DNA of 16,766 nucleotides from an uncultured Bacillota bacterium (lineage in GTDB: Bacteria; Bacillota; Limnochordia; Limnochordales; ZCTH02-B6): the NCBI GenBank assembly GCA_937916565.1, contig CALFSR010000035.1, positions 1 to 16,766 of the forward strand, in the 5' to 3' direction. Below the pieces are notes generated by a model. The model did no database searches, had not been told where the DNA came from, and saw only the letters and a list, made by a program, of their open reading frames with translations. The position numbers were made by a program, and so were the translations under genes. This document shows positions 1-7,483 of this stretch, piece by piece. How positions within the stretch are numbered: position 1 is the first letter of the stretch; each line of letters begins with the position of its first letter.

Positions 1-1649
1 AGCATCCCCAGCACGACGCTGGGCAGGCCGGCCATGAGCTCCACCACCGGTTTCACGATGGCGCGCCAGCGGGGCTCCATGAAGTGGGCGGTGTAGATCG
101 CGCCCATGACGGCCACGGGAACCGCCAGCAGCAGTGCGTACAGCGTGCCCTTGAGGGTGCCAAAGAGCAGCGGCGTCAGGCTCAGCTTGGGCTCAAAGGC
201 GTCGCTGCCGCCCGACGACTGCCAAACGTAGGCCGGCTCGTCGTAGCCTTCGTACCACACTTTGCCAAACAGCGTGCCCAGGGTGACTTCGGGGTGGGGA
301 TTGTCGATGGTCCACCGGTCCAACTCGCCGCCGGGGCCCACCAGGACAATTCCATCGCCCCGGGGCGCCAGGGCTGCAGCCGTCACCGCGTCGAGATCGG
401 TCCGGCGTACGAGCTGCGTCCGCCCGGTGGTGGCGTGGTGTACAGCCCAGCCACCTGACGCGTCCATGGTGGCAAACCCTTTGGTGCGCCGGGAAACGCC
501 GATGGCCACAACAGGCGCCTCGTGGCGCTGGAACTCGTTGACCAGCTGAAACCGGCGTCCACCGGGAACATCGGGGTCCGCTACGGGCAGCCAACGGGTC
601 ACCCGCCCGTCCCCGGTCGCGGCCACGAGGGAGCGTCCGCCCAGGAGGAAGGCCAGGCGGCTCACGGGAGCGTCACCCGCGGGCACCCGGCCGATGAGCT
701 CGGGTGTCATGCGGCGGCGCAAGTTCCAGGCGGTGATGCCCCCATCGGCGTCGCCCACCAGCAGGTATTGTCCCGCCGGATCCACGGTCAGGGCCGTCGG
801 ACGCCGCCCCTCAAGGCCACCGGTAAGCTCCACGGTCGTCTCCCGGGCCCGGGCGGGACCCAGGAGGCTCCGGGACTGTTCCTCGACCCGCAGCACGACC
901 CGCTGGTCCGCCGTCAGCCCGGCGGCGACCCACCCGTCGGGCAAGGGCCGAAAGACCGCCGCGACCAGCCCGGTGGCGGACGCGGGCCCGGCCGGTTCCG
1001 ACTCGCGGCGTAACGGCTCCCCACCCGACGCCTCGACGGAAGGCGGCGGGGGCCCGCTCACCAGCTCCACGGCCTCCAGCGCCCGGACCGACGGGGTGAT
1101 CTGCCGCTGGCCCCCGGGATACGTGACGGCAAAGGTCACTTCGACGGGCACGATGCGGCCGTCGCTCAAGGCCAGCGTCCACAAATCCCGCTCGGGATGC
1201 AGGTCCGCCGCCATGACCCGCGGCCCGCCGCCGGGCACCGCGGGCGCTGTCGGCCACACCGTCCAGCTGGCCGCCACGGCGCCGTCCGCCAGCCGCACCA
1301 CGTCGACCCGGCCGTCAACGTAGACCATGACCACGTGCTCCTGGTACTCATCCAGCGCGACGGCCGCCAAGCCGCCTCCTGGCGGTGCGCCCACGGCGCC
1401 GGCAAAGTCCCCGGTGGCCGCTGCTGCGGCCGCTCCGACGGCCACCGTGCCCAGGTGTTCCGTGCGCGCCGCGCGCCATAACGGCGCCGCCTGTGCCACG
1501 ATAAAGACGAGCATGCCGGCCATGGCCAGCAGGATGGCCATGCCTCCGGCCATGACCACCCCACGGGCCCACCGGTCCCAACGCCGGCGCCGGACGGCGA
1601 TAGCAGCCGCCCGGCCGGACCGTGCCTCTTGCGTGCGCAACTCAACCAC
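1..1649 (-). CDS. pstC: Phosphate ABC transporter permease PstC, long type with propeller-like domain (partial, C-terminus off window)
   Basis: Membrane permease subunit of the high-affinity phosphate importer PstSCAB. 549 codons are visible without a stop; the rest lies beyond the left edge. Residues 1-29 are basic, and about 30-57 form the first membrane helix. About 400 residues follow that resemble a degenerate beta-propeller, with WD-like strands such as LLVGDADGGITAWNLR near residue 290 and a similar unit near 390. Around 463-525 comes the conserved entry to the permease, including WQSSGGSDAFEPKLSLTPL and a membrane helix, then VKPVVELMAGLPSVVLGML at the edge. This architecture is known from long PstC proteins of Proteobacteria; the short PstC lacks the insert. 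The GTG start at 1649 has TGAGG 9 nt upstream; an in-frame TGA at 1668-1670 limits any extension. It lies 52 nt after pstS, probably in one operon. Family assignment is firm; the propeller call rests on pattern only. Confidence 0.9.
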   Translation of the reverse strand, partial: MVELRTQEARSGRAAAIAVRRRRWDRWARGVVMAGGMAILLAMAGMLVFIVAQAAPLWRAARTEHLGTVAVGAAAAAATGDFAGAVGAPPGGGLAAVALDEYQEHVVMVYVDGRVDVVRLADGAVAASWTVWPTAPAVPGGGPRVMAADLHPERDLWTLALSDGRIVPVEVTFAVTYPGGQRQITPSVRALEAVELVSGPPPPSVEASGGEPLRRESEPAGPASATGLVAAVFRPLPDGWVAAGLTADQRVVLRVEEQSRSLLGPARARETTVELTGGLEGRRPTALTVDPAGQYLLVGDADGGITAWNLRRRMTPELIGRVPAGDAPVSRLAFLLGGRSLVAATGDGRVTRWLPVADPDVPGGRRFQLVNEFQRHEAPVVAIGVSRRTKGFATMDASGGWAVHHATTGRTQLVRRTDLDAVTAAALAPRGDGIVLVGPGGELDRWTIDNPHPEVTLGTLFGKVWYEGYDEPAYVWQSSGGSDAFEPKLSLTPLLFGTLKGTLYALLLAVPVAVMGAIYTAHFMEPRWRAIVKPVVELMAGLPSVVLGM

Positions 1650-1701
1650 GTCGCTCAACCTCAGCTCTCAACCATCCTCCGCCGACCGGCACCGGTGGTC
1701 C

Positions 1702-2715
1702 TCAATCCTCCAACTTGGCCAGCTCGGCCTCGATGACCTCAAGGGGCAGCGGCAAGTACCCGTCCCGGATGACCGCCTCCTGGCCTTCCCGGGAGAACAC
1801 GTACCGCAAGAACTCCCGCACCACCGGCGACAACGGCTGTTCCGGCGTCTTGTTGATGTAGATGTAAAGGAAGCGGCCCAGCGGGTAGTCGCCGGCGATG
1901 ACGTTCTCCAGCGTCGGCTCCGCCGGCGCTTCACCATCGGCAAAAGCCAGGGGCACCGCCCGCACACCCGACGTACGGTAGCCGATGCTGCTGTAGCCGA
2001 TGCCGTACACGTCCACCGTCACGCCCTGCACCACCGCAGCAGAACCCGGCTGCTCCTTGACCTCGTCCTTGTAGTCGCCGCCGCACAGGGCGTTTTCCTT
2101 AAAGAACCCGTAGGTGCCCGAAGCCGAGTTGCGGCCGTACAGGCTGATGGGGCGGCCGGCGAACGACCCCGTCAACCCCACCTGATCCCAGGTGGTGACG
2201 TTCTCGGGGTGCCCGCACGCCCGGCTCTTCGAAAAGATGGCATCCACTTGGGCGAGGGTGAGCCCTTGGATGGGGTTGTCACGGTGGACATAGACCGCCA
2301 GGGCGTCCAAGGCCACCCTCATCTGCGTGGGGGGATAACCGTAGCGGGCTTCAAACTGGTCGAGCTCCGATGCCTTCATCTCGCGAGACATCGGGCCGAA
2401 CTGCGCCGTCCCCGCGATCAGGGCCGGCGGTGCGGTGCTGGAACCTTTGCCTTCGATTTCGATCTGAACGTGGGGATAGTAGCTGCGGAAACCTTCGCTC
2501 CAAAGGGCCATCAGGTTGTTGAGGGTGTCAGAGCCAACGCTGATGACCGTGCCTTCCACGCCGCTCACGGGCTGGTAAGACGGGAGCCTTGGGTCCACCT
2601 GCAAAGCTTCCTGGGCGAACCCGGTGCCGGGCAGCGCCAGCAGGCCGGACACGGCCAACAGCAACAGCAGTCCAAGGGTCATCCCCCTCCGGGACGTCCC
2701 ACTCCGCAATGTCAT
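1702..2715 (-). CDS. pstS: Phosphate-binding protein PstS
   Basis: Extracytoplasmic substrate-binding protein that captures inorganic phosphate for PstC/PstA. It is 337 aa from the chosen ATG. Residues 1 to about 34 form a signal peptide: basic start, a leucine-rich core (GLLLLLAVSGLLAL) and a probable cleavage at GFA/Q. There is no lipobox cysteine, so it looks released rather than lipid-anchored. The mature part shows typical PstS elements: VGSDTLNNL near the start, EGKGSSTAPPALIAGTAQFG (phosphate contacts) and SLYGRNSASGTYGFF in the middle. The open frame extends upstream to 2916, but those residues are not family-like. The ATG at 2715 directly precedes the signal peptide, with GAGAGGAG 13 nt upstream, which is rather far; an ATG at 2682 is an alternative. 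It is first gene of the pst operon, with a Pho-box-like repeat about 160 nt upstream, so phosphate-starvation control is likely. Confidence 0.9.
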   Translation of the reverse strand: MTLRSGTSRRGMTLGLLLLLAVSGLLALPGTGFAQEALQVDPRLPSYQPVSGVEGTVISVGSDTLNNLMALWSEGFRSYYPHVQIEIEGKGSSTAPPALIAGTAQFGPMSREMKASELDQFEARYGYPPTQMRVALDALAVYVHRDNPIQGLTLAQVDAIFSKSRACGHPENVTTWDQVGLTGSFAGRPISLYGRNSASGTYGFFKENALCGGDYKDEVKEQPGSAAVVQGVTVDVYGIGYSSIGYRTSGVRAVPLAFADGEAPAEPTLENVIAGDYPLGRFLYIYINKTPEQPLSPVVREFLRYVFSREGQEAVIRDGYLPLPLEVIEAELAKLED

Positions 2716-2794
2716 CGGTGATGAACAACTCCTCTCTTCCGTGACTCGCTTCATCGGAAACCGGCCATGCGCACCGGAACCGAGCATGACACCA

Positions 2795-2808
2795 CAGCGG
2801 GCCCGCTG
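2795..2808. repeat. 14-bp perfect palindrome in the pstS leader
   Basis: CAGCGGGCCCGCTG reads the same on both strands. It lies 80-93 nt upstream of the pstS ATG. It could be an operator or a hairpin in the pstS mRNA leader. In a GC-rich genome it may also be chance. Confidence 0.35.
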
Positions 2809-2874
2809 GGATTTTCCTTTGGTGCCTGCCCTGGTTTCATCGTAGCGACGGGAGGTCACAGACGGATTGCGGGG

Positions 2875-2891
2875 ATGTAAAGGAATTGTAA
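2875..2891 (-). promoter_or_regulatory. Pho-box-like direct repeat upstream of pstS
   Basis: On the minus strand, TTACAA and TTACAT are separated by 5 bp. This matches the Bacillus PhoP box (TTNACA-type hexamers, 11-bp period). On the plus strand the same bases read ATGTAAA-GGAA-TTGTAAC, with the 7+4+7 geometry of an E. coli Pho box. It is an A+T-rich island in very GC-rich DNA. A weak -10-like TACGAT (2844-2839, minus strand) would place the box at about -43 to -59 for pstS. The bound regulator is probably one of the two OmpR-family regulators nearby (inference). Only two hexamers are clear, whereas strong Bacillus boxes usually have four. Confidence 0.6.
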
Positions 2892-2944
2892 CGAGAGGTT
2901 CGCGGATCCGTTGCACGCTGCGGCAGGCCCCTGGAGAAGCATCG

Positions 2945-2953
2945 TGATATACT
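2945..2953 (+). promoter_or_regulatory. Extended -10 promoter of the PhoB/PhoP-like regulator gene
   Basis: TGATATACT fits the extended -10 pattern TGNTATAAT with one mismatch. No good -35 hexamer is seen at 16-18 bp upstream, as often happens with extended -10 or activator-dependent promoters. Transcription would start near 2960, leaving a leader of about 160 nt before the TTG start at 3121. The Pho-box-like repeat ends about 54 bp upstream of the element, so autoregulation is possible. Confidence 0.5.
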
Positions 2954-3120
2954 GAAGACGCTGGCGCGAAGAGGTCTCAGGCGGCAGGCGTCCGGGGCCG
3001 GCGCCGACAAGCATTGCGCCGTGGCAAGCGTGAGGAAGCGCTGAAACAGCCTTATTGCGCACGGCCCGCCGGGCGCTGGACTCACCACGGCAGCGACCGC
3101 TCATCGAGAGGAAGGAAAGG

Positions 3121-3801
3121 TTGAAGATTCTCGTCGTCGATGACGAGCCCCACATCGTGGAGCTCATCGCCTACCACCTGGAGCGGGAAGGCTTCACCGT
3201 AGCCACGGCCGCCGACGGGCCGGACGCCCTGGACAAGGTGGGTGAGGAGCGGCCCGACCTGGTATTGCTGGACGTGATGCTGCCGGGCCTCGACGGGTTT
3301 TCGGTGTGCCAGCGCATCCGGCGGCAGCATGACGTGCCCATCATCCTGCTCACGGCCAAGACGGCCGAAGACGACCGGGTATTTGGTCTTGAGGTAGGGG
3401 CCGACGACTACATCACAAAACCGTTTGGTCACCGGGAGCTCTTGGCCCGGGTCAAAGCGGTCCTGCGGCGCGCCCGGGGATATAGCCGGCCGGGCGAGGT
3501 CCTGCGGCGGGGGCCGCTGGTCATCGACACGGAGCGGCGGCTGGCCGCCCTGGACGGCGAACCCCTGGAACTGACCCTCAAAGAGTTTGACCTGCTGCAC
3601 CTGCTGGCCAGCCACCCGGGGCGGGCCTTTTCCCGGGATGAACTGCTGCGGGACGTGTGGGGCTACGACTACGTGGGCACCACCCGCACGGTGGACGTAC
3701 ACGTCCAGCGCCTGCGTCAAAAGCTGGGTGACGACCCGGCCGCTCCCCGCTTCGTCGAGACCGTGCACGGCATCGGTTACCGCTTCCGGGACGTCGACTG
3801 A
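3121..3801 (+). CDS. OmpR/PhoB-family response regulator (RR1), probable phosphate regulator
   Basis: DNA-binding response regulator of 226 aa with a receiver domain (1 to about 118) and a C-terminal winged helix (about 128-224). Visible receiver residues are the acidic pair D7/D8, phospho-acceptor D51 in LLDVMLPGLDGF, T78, and K100 in ITKPFG. The winged helix ends with RTVDVHVQRLRQKL (recognition helix) and ETVHGIGYRF. The open frame extends upstream to 3055, but the TTG at 3121 begins exactly at the family start (KILVVDDE) and has GAGGAAGG 5-6 nt upstream, so I chose it. Divergence from pstS around a Pho-box-like site suggests the PhoB/PhoP role. No kinase follows in the same direction; the nearest is the convergent kinase. 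OmpR family is certain; the Pho role is inferred from context. Confidence 0.9.
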   Translation: MKILVVDDEPHIVELIAYHLEREGFTVATAADGPDALDKVGEERPDLVLLDVMLPGLDGFSVCQRIRRQHDVPIILLTAKTAEDDRVFGLEVGADDYITKPFGHRELLARVKAVLRRARGYSRPGEVLRRGPLVIDTERRLAALDGEPLELTLKEFDLLHLLASHPGRAFSRDELLRDVWGYDYVGTTRTVDVHVQRLRQKLGDDPAAPRFVETVHGIGYRFRDVD

Positions 3802-3831
3802 GTCCCTGCACACCATCCGGAAACCGGTCCG

Positions 3832-5028
3832 CTAGCGGGTGGCTCCGGGAGCCACCGGCAGTTCAACGGTGAACGTGGTGCCCGTCTCCACTTGACTTTC
3901 CACGGAAACCCGCCCGCCGTGGGCGTCGACAATGTGCTTGACGATGGAGAGGCCGAGCCCGGTGCCGCCGGTGGCCCGGGACCGGGCCTTGTCCACCCGG
4001 TAAAAGCGCTCGAAGATGCGGGGCAGATCGGCCGCGGGAATGCCGATCCCCGTGTCCCGCACCTCCAGGGTCACGGTGGCGTTGCCGTGCTTGCCCGCGA
4101 CCACCACGCGCCCGCCCTGCGGGGTGTATTGCACGCCGTTGGTGATCAGGTTGTAGAGGACTTGTTCAATCTGGCCGGGATCGCATTGGGCCCGCAGATC
4201 CAAGGGCACTTCGTTGATGAGCTGCACCTGCGCCTGGGCCGCCTGGTCCCGCAGCTGCGTCAGGACTCGGCCCACCAGATTGTGCAGGTTGGTCCACTCC
4301 AAGCGGGGCGGGGCTTGGCCCGATTCGACCCGGGACAAGTTCAGCAGGTCATCCACCAAGCGGCGCATCCGCTCCGCGTCCCGTACGATCAACGTGAGGA
4401 AGCGTTCCCGCTGCTCGGGCGTGTCGGGCGGATCCTCCAGCAGCGTCTGGGCGTAGCCCAAGATGGAGGTCAGCGGGCTGCGCAGCTCGTGAGAAACGTT
4501 GGCCACGAATTCCCGGCGCATTTGCTGCAGCCGTTGCTCGAGCTCCCCTTCGGAAAAGGTGACCACGATGGCCTCCACGGGTGCCGGCGTGGACCCGGGG
4601 CCTTCGCCGGTCACGGGTACAATCCGGGCCTCCATATCGACGCCGCGCTGGGGCACGTGGACCTGGACCCGCTGGGGTTGGCCACTGGCGAGGCAGCGGC
4701 CCACCGCCCGCAAGAGCATCCCGTCGGGGAGCAGCGCATCCAACGCCGGATTGCCGGGAGCCCCGGGGTCCATCCGCAACAGGCGCGCGGCCCGTTCGCT
4801 GCTCCAGCGCACGCGCCGATCAGGGTCGAGCACGAGCAGGACCTTGTCGCTGGCCTCCACCACGGCCCGGAGGCTCCCCTCCGCGACCCGCTGAGCCCGC
4901 CGCTGCTGCACCACTTGGGCCTCCAGCTCGCCCAGCCGGGCCTTGACCGCCGCGAGTTCCCGCTGAAGCTCATCAGAGAACGCCGGTCGCTCAGCCACGA
5001 TGCCCACCCCGCCACCGGTAGCCCGCAT
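3832..5028 (-). CDS. Soluble PAS-containing sensor histidine kinase (PhoR-like)
   Basis: Sensor kinase of 398 aa that autophosphorylates on histidine and passes phosphate to a response regulator. Domains: coiled-coil start (about 18-50), PAS (about 52-160), dimerisation/phospho-acceptor domain with NVSHELRSPLTSILGYAQTL (H180), then HATPase_c with the N box LYNLITNGVQYT (N293, N297), G1 DTGIGI (325-330), F box FERFYR and G2 GTGLGLSIV (355-363). The catalytic parts resemble PhoR/SenX3. Unusually, no membrane segment is present, so any signal must be cytoplasmic, for example through PhoU or the Pst ATPase (inference). The ATG at 5028 overlaps the upstream regulator gene by 38 nt; GTG codons at 5007 and 4998 are alternatives with shorter overlap. 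It is cotranscribed with RR2. Confidence 0.9.
   Translation of the reverse strand: MRATGGGVGIVAERPAFSDELQRELAAVKARLGELEAQVVQQRRAQRVAEGSLRAVVEASDKVLLVLDPDRRVRWSSERAARLLRMDPGAPGNPALDALLPDGMLLRAVGRCLASGQPQRVQVHVPQRGVDMEARIVPVTGEGPGSTPAPVEAIVVTFSEGELEQRLQQMRREFVANVSHELRSPLTSILGYAQTLLEDPPDTPEQRERFLTLIVRDAERMRRLVDDLLNLSRVESGQAPPRLEWTNLHNLVGRVLTQLRDQAAQAQVQLINEVPLDLRAQCDPGQIEQVLYNLITNGVQYTPQGGRVVVAGKHGNATVTLEVRDTGIGIPAADLPRIFERFYRVDKARSRATGGTGLGLSIVKHIVDAHGGRVSVESQVETGTTFTVELPVAPGATR
3838..3856. terminator. Perfect 8-bp hairpin between convergent RR1 and kinase genes
   Basis: GGTGGCTC and GAGCCACC form a perfect stem with a 3-nt CGG loop at the 3' end of the kinase gene, just past RR1. The position suits a bidirectional stop, but no T-run follows on either strand, so it is a weak intrinsic terminator candidate at best. 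Confidence 0.3.
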
Positions 5029-5713
5029 CGCTCACCGTCTCCAGCCAGCGGGGCCGGGCTTCATCGTCGTGCAGCTTCTCTCGCAAGTAGTCTACATACA
5101 TGTCCACCACGCGCGGGTCGCCAACGAAATCGTCGCCCCACACGCGGGCCAGGAGCTCTTGCCGGGACCACAGCCGCCCCGGTTGCTCCACGAACACGCG
5201 CAGCACGGCAAACTCGGTGGGCGTCAGGTGGACCTCCTCGCCGCCCAACCGCACCCGCTGACGAATAACGTCCACCTCCAGCTCGCCAAAGCGGAGCTGA
5301 CCCAGGACCTGCGCGGGATCCTCGCCGCTGCGCTGCAAAAGCGCCTGCACCCGCGCCACCAGCTCGCGAGGGTTAAAGGGCTTCGTCACATAATCGTCGG
5401 CGCCGATCTCCAGCCCGACGGTCCGGTCTTCATCGTCCGTGCGCGCGGTCAACATGAGCACGGGCACCTGGCTGTGCCGGCGAATGCGCCGGCACACCTC
5501 AAAACCGTCGAGGTCCGGCAGCATCAGATCCAGGACAACCACATCCGGCCGGCTTTCCAAGGCCAAACGCAGCGCCTCCCGGCCGGTTTCCGCCAACAAG
5601 ACCTGGAAACCGGCCCGCCGCAGATGGTACTCCACCAGCTCGAGGATGCCTTGCTCGTCGTCGACCACCAGCACGCGGCGACCGCCTCCGTGGTCCCATG
5701 CCTTGTCGCCCAT
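4991..5713 (-). CDS. OmpR-family response regulator (RR2), partner of the adjacent kinase
   Basis: DNA-binding response regulator of 240 aa. Receiver residues: VVDDE (acidic pair D18/D19), phospho-acceptor D62 in VLDLMLPDLDGF, T89 in MLTA, and K111 in VTKPFN. The C-terminal winged helix contains ELEVDVIRQRVRLGGEEVHL, LTPTEFAVL and the recognition helix RVVDMYVDYLREKL, ending DAGYRW. That helix differs from RR1 (RTVDVHVQRLRQKL), so the two likely bind different sites. The overlap with the kinase start makes this the obvious cognate pair. The ATG at 5713 has AAGGACGG 12 nt upstream, which is far; a GTG at 5674, directly before LVVDDE, is an alternative. A promoter with good spacing precedes it. 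Family certain; regulon unknown. Confidence 0.9.
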   Translation of the reverse strand: MGDKAWDHGGGRRVLVVDDEQGILELVEYHLRRAGFQVLLAETGREALRLALESRPDVVVLDLMLPDLDGFEVCRRIRRHSQVPVLMLTARTDDEDRTVGLEIGADDYVTKPFNPRELVARVQALLQRSGEDPAQVLGQLRFGELEVDVIRQRVRLGGEEVHLTPTEFAVLRVFVEQPGRLWSRQELLARVWGDDFVGDPRVVDMYVDYLREKLHDDEARPRWLETVSDAGYRWRGGHRG

Positions 5714-5748
5714 ACGCGGCCATCACCGTCCTTGCTTCCGGCGCTTCC

Positions 5749-5777
5749 AGTATAGCGTTTTGCCGGCCTGGTTTCAC
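5749..5777 (-). promoter_or_regulatory. Predicted promoter of the RR2-kinase operon
   Basis: On the minus strand, -35 GTGAAA (5777-5772, 4 of 6 matches to TTGACA) and -10 TATACT (5754-5749, 5 of 6) are separated by 17 bp. The start would fall near 5742, about 30 nt before the ATG. A small inverted repeat, ACGAC-TTTC-GTCGT, lies just upstream and could be an operator. Confidence 0.5.
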
Positions 5778-5819
5778 GACGAAAGTCGTAGCGCAAGGCC
5801 CCGGCGCAACGGTGTCCGG

Positions 5820-5825
5820 TATAAT
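5820..5825 (+). promoter_or_regulatory. Possible -10 element for the decarboxylase-amidohydrolase operon
   Basis: A perfect TATAAT lies 117 nt upstream of the decarboxylase ATG in otherwise GC-rich DNA. No -35 hexamer is found at 16-18 bp and no TG extension is present, so the call is tentative. The leader from about 5832 to 5941 is GC-rich; I see no known riboswitch in it. Confidence 0.35.
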
Positions 5826-5941
5826 GATGGTGACCGCCCGCCACGAACCGTCGCCGGTGCGCGGCACGTCCTGCGACCGCTCCCGCATGTGCCGGATGCC
5901 AGCGCCGGGCAGCGGCCGGTTTCCAGGGAAGGAGCAAGCGT

Positions 5942-7483
5942 ATGGAGATCAAGGCTGGCCCCTTGGGCGACTGGACACCAGAGCAGATCGAGGCCGCGGG
6001 GCGCGAGGTGATGGCGCTCATCCGCGAGCACTTTGAGGGCATCGATGAAACACCGGTGCTGCCGGACATCGGAGCCCGGGAGCTGCAGGCGCTATTGGCG
6101 GCGCCGCTTCCGGAGGAGCCGGAGGATTTCGGGGCCATTCTCCAAGACACCAAGACCCGGGTCCTCCCCCATTTGACCTTGTGGAATCACCCCCGCTTTT
6201 TCGCCTACTTTTCCATTACGGGCAGCGCTCCCGGTTTTTTGGCCGACGCCTTGGCGCAGGCCTTGAACGTCAACGCCATGCTTTGGAAAACGGCCCCGGC
6301 GGCCAGTGCCTTGGAGCAAGTGGTGCTGCGCTGGATGGCGGAGATGATTGGCTACGACCCGGACGCCGACGGCGTGCTGGTCAACGGCGCCTCGCTGGCC
6401 ACCTTTTACGCCCTGGCGGCGGCCCGGGAAGCCGCGGGCTTTGACATCCGCCAAAAGGGCATGGCCGGGCGGGACTTGCCCCCGTTGCGGGTGTACTGTT
6501 CCGAACACGCCCACAGCTCCGTGGACAAGGCGGTCATCGCGCTGGGGCTGGGCTTGGACAACCTGGTGAAGCTGCCCGGTGACGAGCAGCACCGGCTTGA
6601 TCCCCGGCGGCTGGCCGAGGCCGTCGCCGCCGATAAGGCCCGCGGATACCAACCCATAGCGGTGGTGGCGGTGGCGGGGACGACGTCGACGGGCGCGCTG
6701 GACCCTATCGAAGACATCGCCGCGGTCTGCCGGGAGCACGGCCTGTGGCTGCACGTGGACGCGGCCTACGGCGGTTTCTACAACATCGTGCCGGCGGTGC
6801 GCGAACAGGCGGGGACCTTTCACGCGGCCGACTCCATCGTGGCCAACCCGCACAAAGTGCTCTTCACACCGCAAGAGGTGAGCGCGCTATATTGCCGCCG
6901 CAAAGGCGCGCTGGCCGACGCTTTCAGCCTGGTGCCGCCGTACCTGCGCACGGCGCCCGACGACGGCGCGGTCAACTTCATGGACTTCTCCTTGCAGCTT
7001 GGGCGCCGCTTCCGGAGCCTGACGCTGTGGTGGGTCATCCGCGCGTACGGGCGGCAAGGCATCATCGCGCGCCTCGAGCACCAGCTGCGGCTGGCCCAAG
7101 AGCTGCGGGCCCGCATCGACGCCCATCCGGACCTGGAAACCGTGACGCGATCGTTGTACCCCCTCGTGTGCCTAAGGGCGTTTCCCCGCGAGTGGCGCCC
7201 GGCCTGGGAAGCCGCCGGCGGCGACGAGCGCAGCGACATTCGGGCGGCGGCCGACCGGTTCAATGCGGCGCTGCTGGAGAGGGTCAACGGGACGCGGGCG
7301 CAGTTCATCTCCCATTCCGTGGTCCCCGAAGGCTACATCCTCCGGGTCGCCATCGGCAACATCCGCACGGCGAGCCGGCACGTGGACGAGCTGTGGCAGG
7401 CGCTCACCGGCGCTTTGGACTCTCTGCCGCGGGATCTGGCCCATTGGCTCCCCGAAAGCCCCGCTAAGGAGGCGTTCACATGA
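5942..7483 (+). CDS. PLP-dependent group II decarboxylase (aromatic-L-amino-acid decarboxylase type)
   Basis: Cytoplasmic PLP enzyme of 513 aa, expected to decarboxylate an amino acid, probably aromatic, to an amine. The sequence shows the family hallmarks: HPRFFAYF (84-90) near the substrate side, AHSS with H191 to stack on the PLP ring, AGTTSTG (245-251), HVDAAYGG with D273 to pair with the pyridine nitrogen, and ANPHK with K305 as Schiff-base lysine. FMDFSLQLGRRFRSLTLWW follows, as usual in the family. The residue after the lysine is Val, where most relatives have Trp (NPHKWL), and the next block is TPQEVSALYC. The start is well supported: GGAAGGAG lies just upstream of the ATG. The gene overlaps the next one by ATGA, so the two are translated together. 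Substrate cannot be read from sequence; a glutamate or diaminobutyrate decarboxylase role is less likely. Confidence 0.9.
   Translation: MEIKAGPLGDWTPEQIEAAGREVMALIREHFEGIDETPVLPDIGARELQALLAAPLPEEPEDFGAILQDTKTRVLPHLTLWNHPRFFAYFSITGSAPGFLADALAQALNVNAMLWKTAPAASALEQVVLRWMAEMIGYDPDADGVLVNGASLATFYALAAAREAAGFDIRQKGMAGRDLPPLRVYCSEHAHSSVDKAVIALGLGLDNLVKLPGDEQHRLDPRRLAEAVAADKARGYQPIAVVAVAGTTSTGALDPIEDIAAVCREHGLWLHVDAAYGGFYNIVPAVREQAGTFHAADSIVANPHKVLFTPQEVSALYCRRKGALADAFSLVPPYLRTAPDDGAVNFMDFSLQLGRRFRSLTLWWVIRAYGRQGIIARLEHQLRLAQELRARIDAHPDLETVTRSLYPLVCLRAFPREWRPAWEAAGGDERSDIRAAADRFNAALLERVNGTRAQFISHSVVPEGYILRVAIGNIRTASRHVDELWQALTGALDSLPRDLAHWLPESPAKEAFT

Larger units (their letters stand above)
2716..3120. 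other. Divergent regulatory region between pstS and the PhoB/PhoP-like regulator gene
   Basis: This 405-nt gap separates the divergent starts of pstS (minus) and the response regulator (plus). No convincing gene lies in it; the open frames that enter it are upstream extensions without family similarity. It holds a 14-bp perfect palindrome (2795-2808), a Pho-box-like direct repeat (2875-2891) and an extended -10 element reading right (2945-2953). It also contains an approximately 160-nt GC-rich leader for the regulator gene that can fold: GCCGTG near 3018 can pair with CACGGC near 3060, enclosing AGCG/CGCT. I recognise no known riboswitch class in it. Confidence 0.6.

Noticed and set aside
1327..2721. 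Plus-strand open frame (464 codons) opposite pstS and the start of pstC
   Set aside because: pstS and pstC are certain on the other strand; the translated product has no recognisable domain.
3892..5268. Long plus-strand open frame (458 codons) opposite the kinase and RR2
   Set aside because: Its low-complexity composition and full overlap with two certain genes mark it as a shadow.
5826..5842. T-box-like stretch GGTGACCGC near the start of the decarboxylase transcript
   Set aside because: It sits at the beginning of the leader rather than before a terminator, misses a conserved base, and has no specifier stem.
5880..5941. TPP-riboswitch-like bases (GGATGCCAGCG, then GGGAAGGA) before the decarboxylase
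   Set aside because: The required upstream CTGAGA and ACCTGAT elements are absent, and the gene is not in thiamine metabolism.
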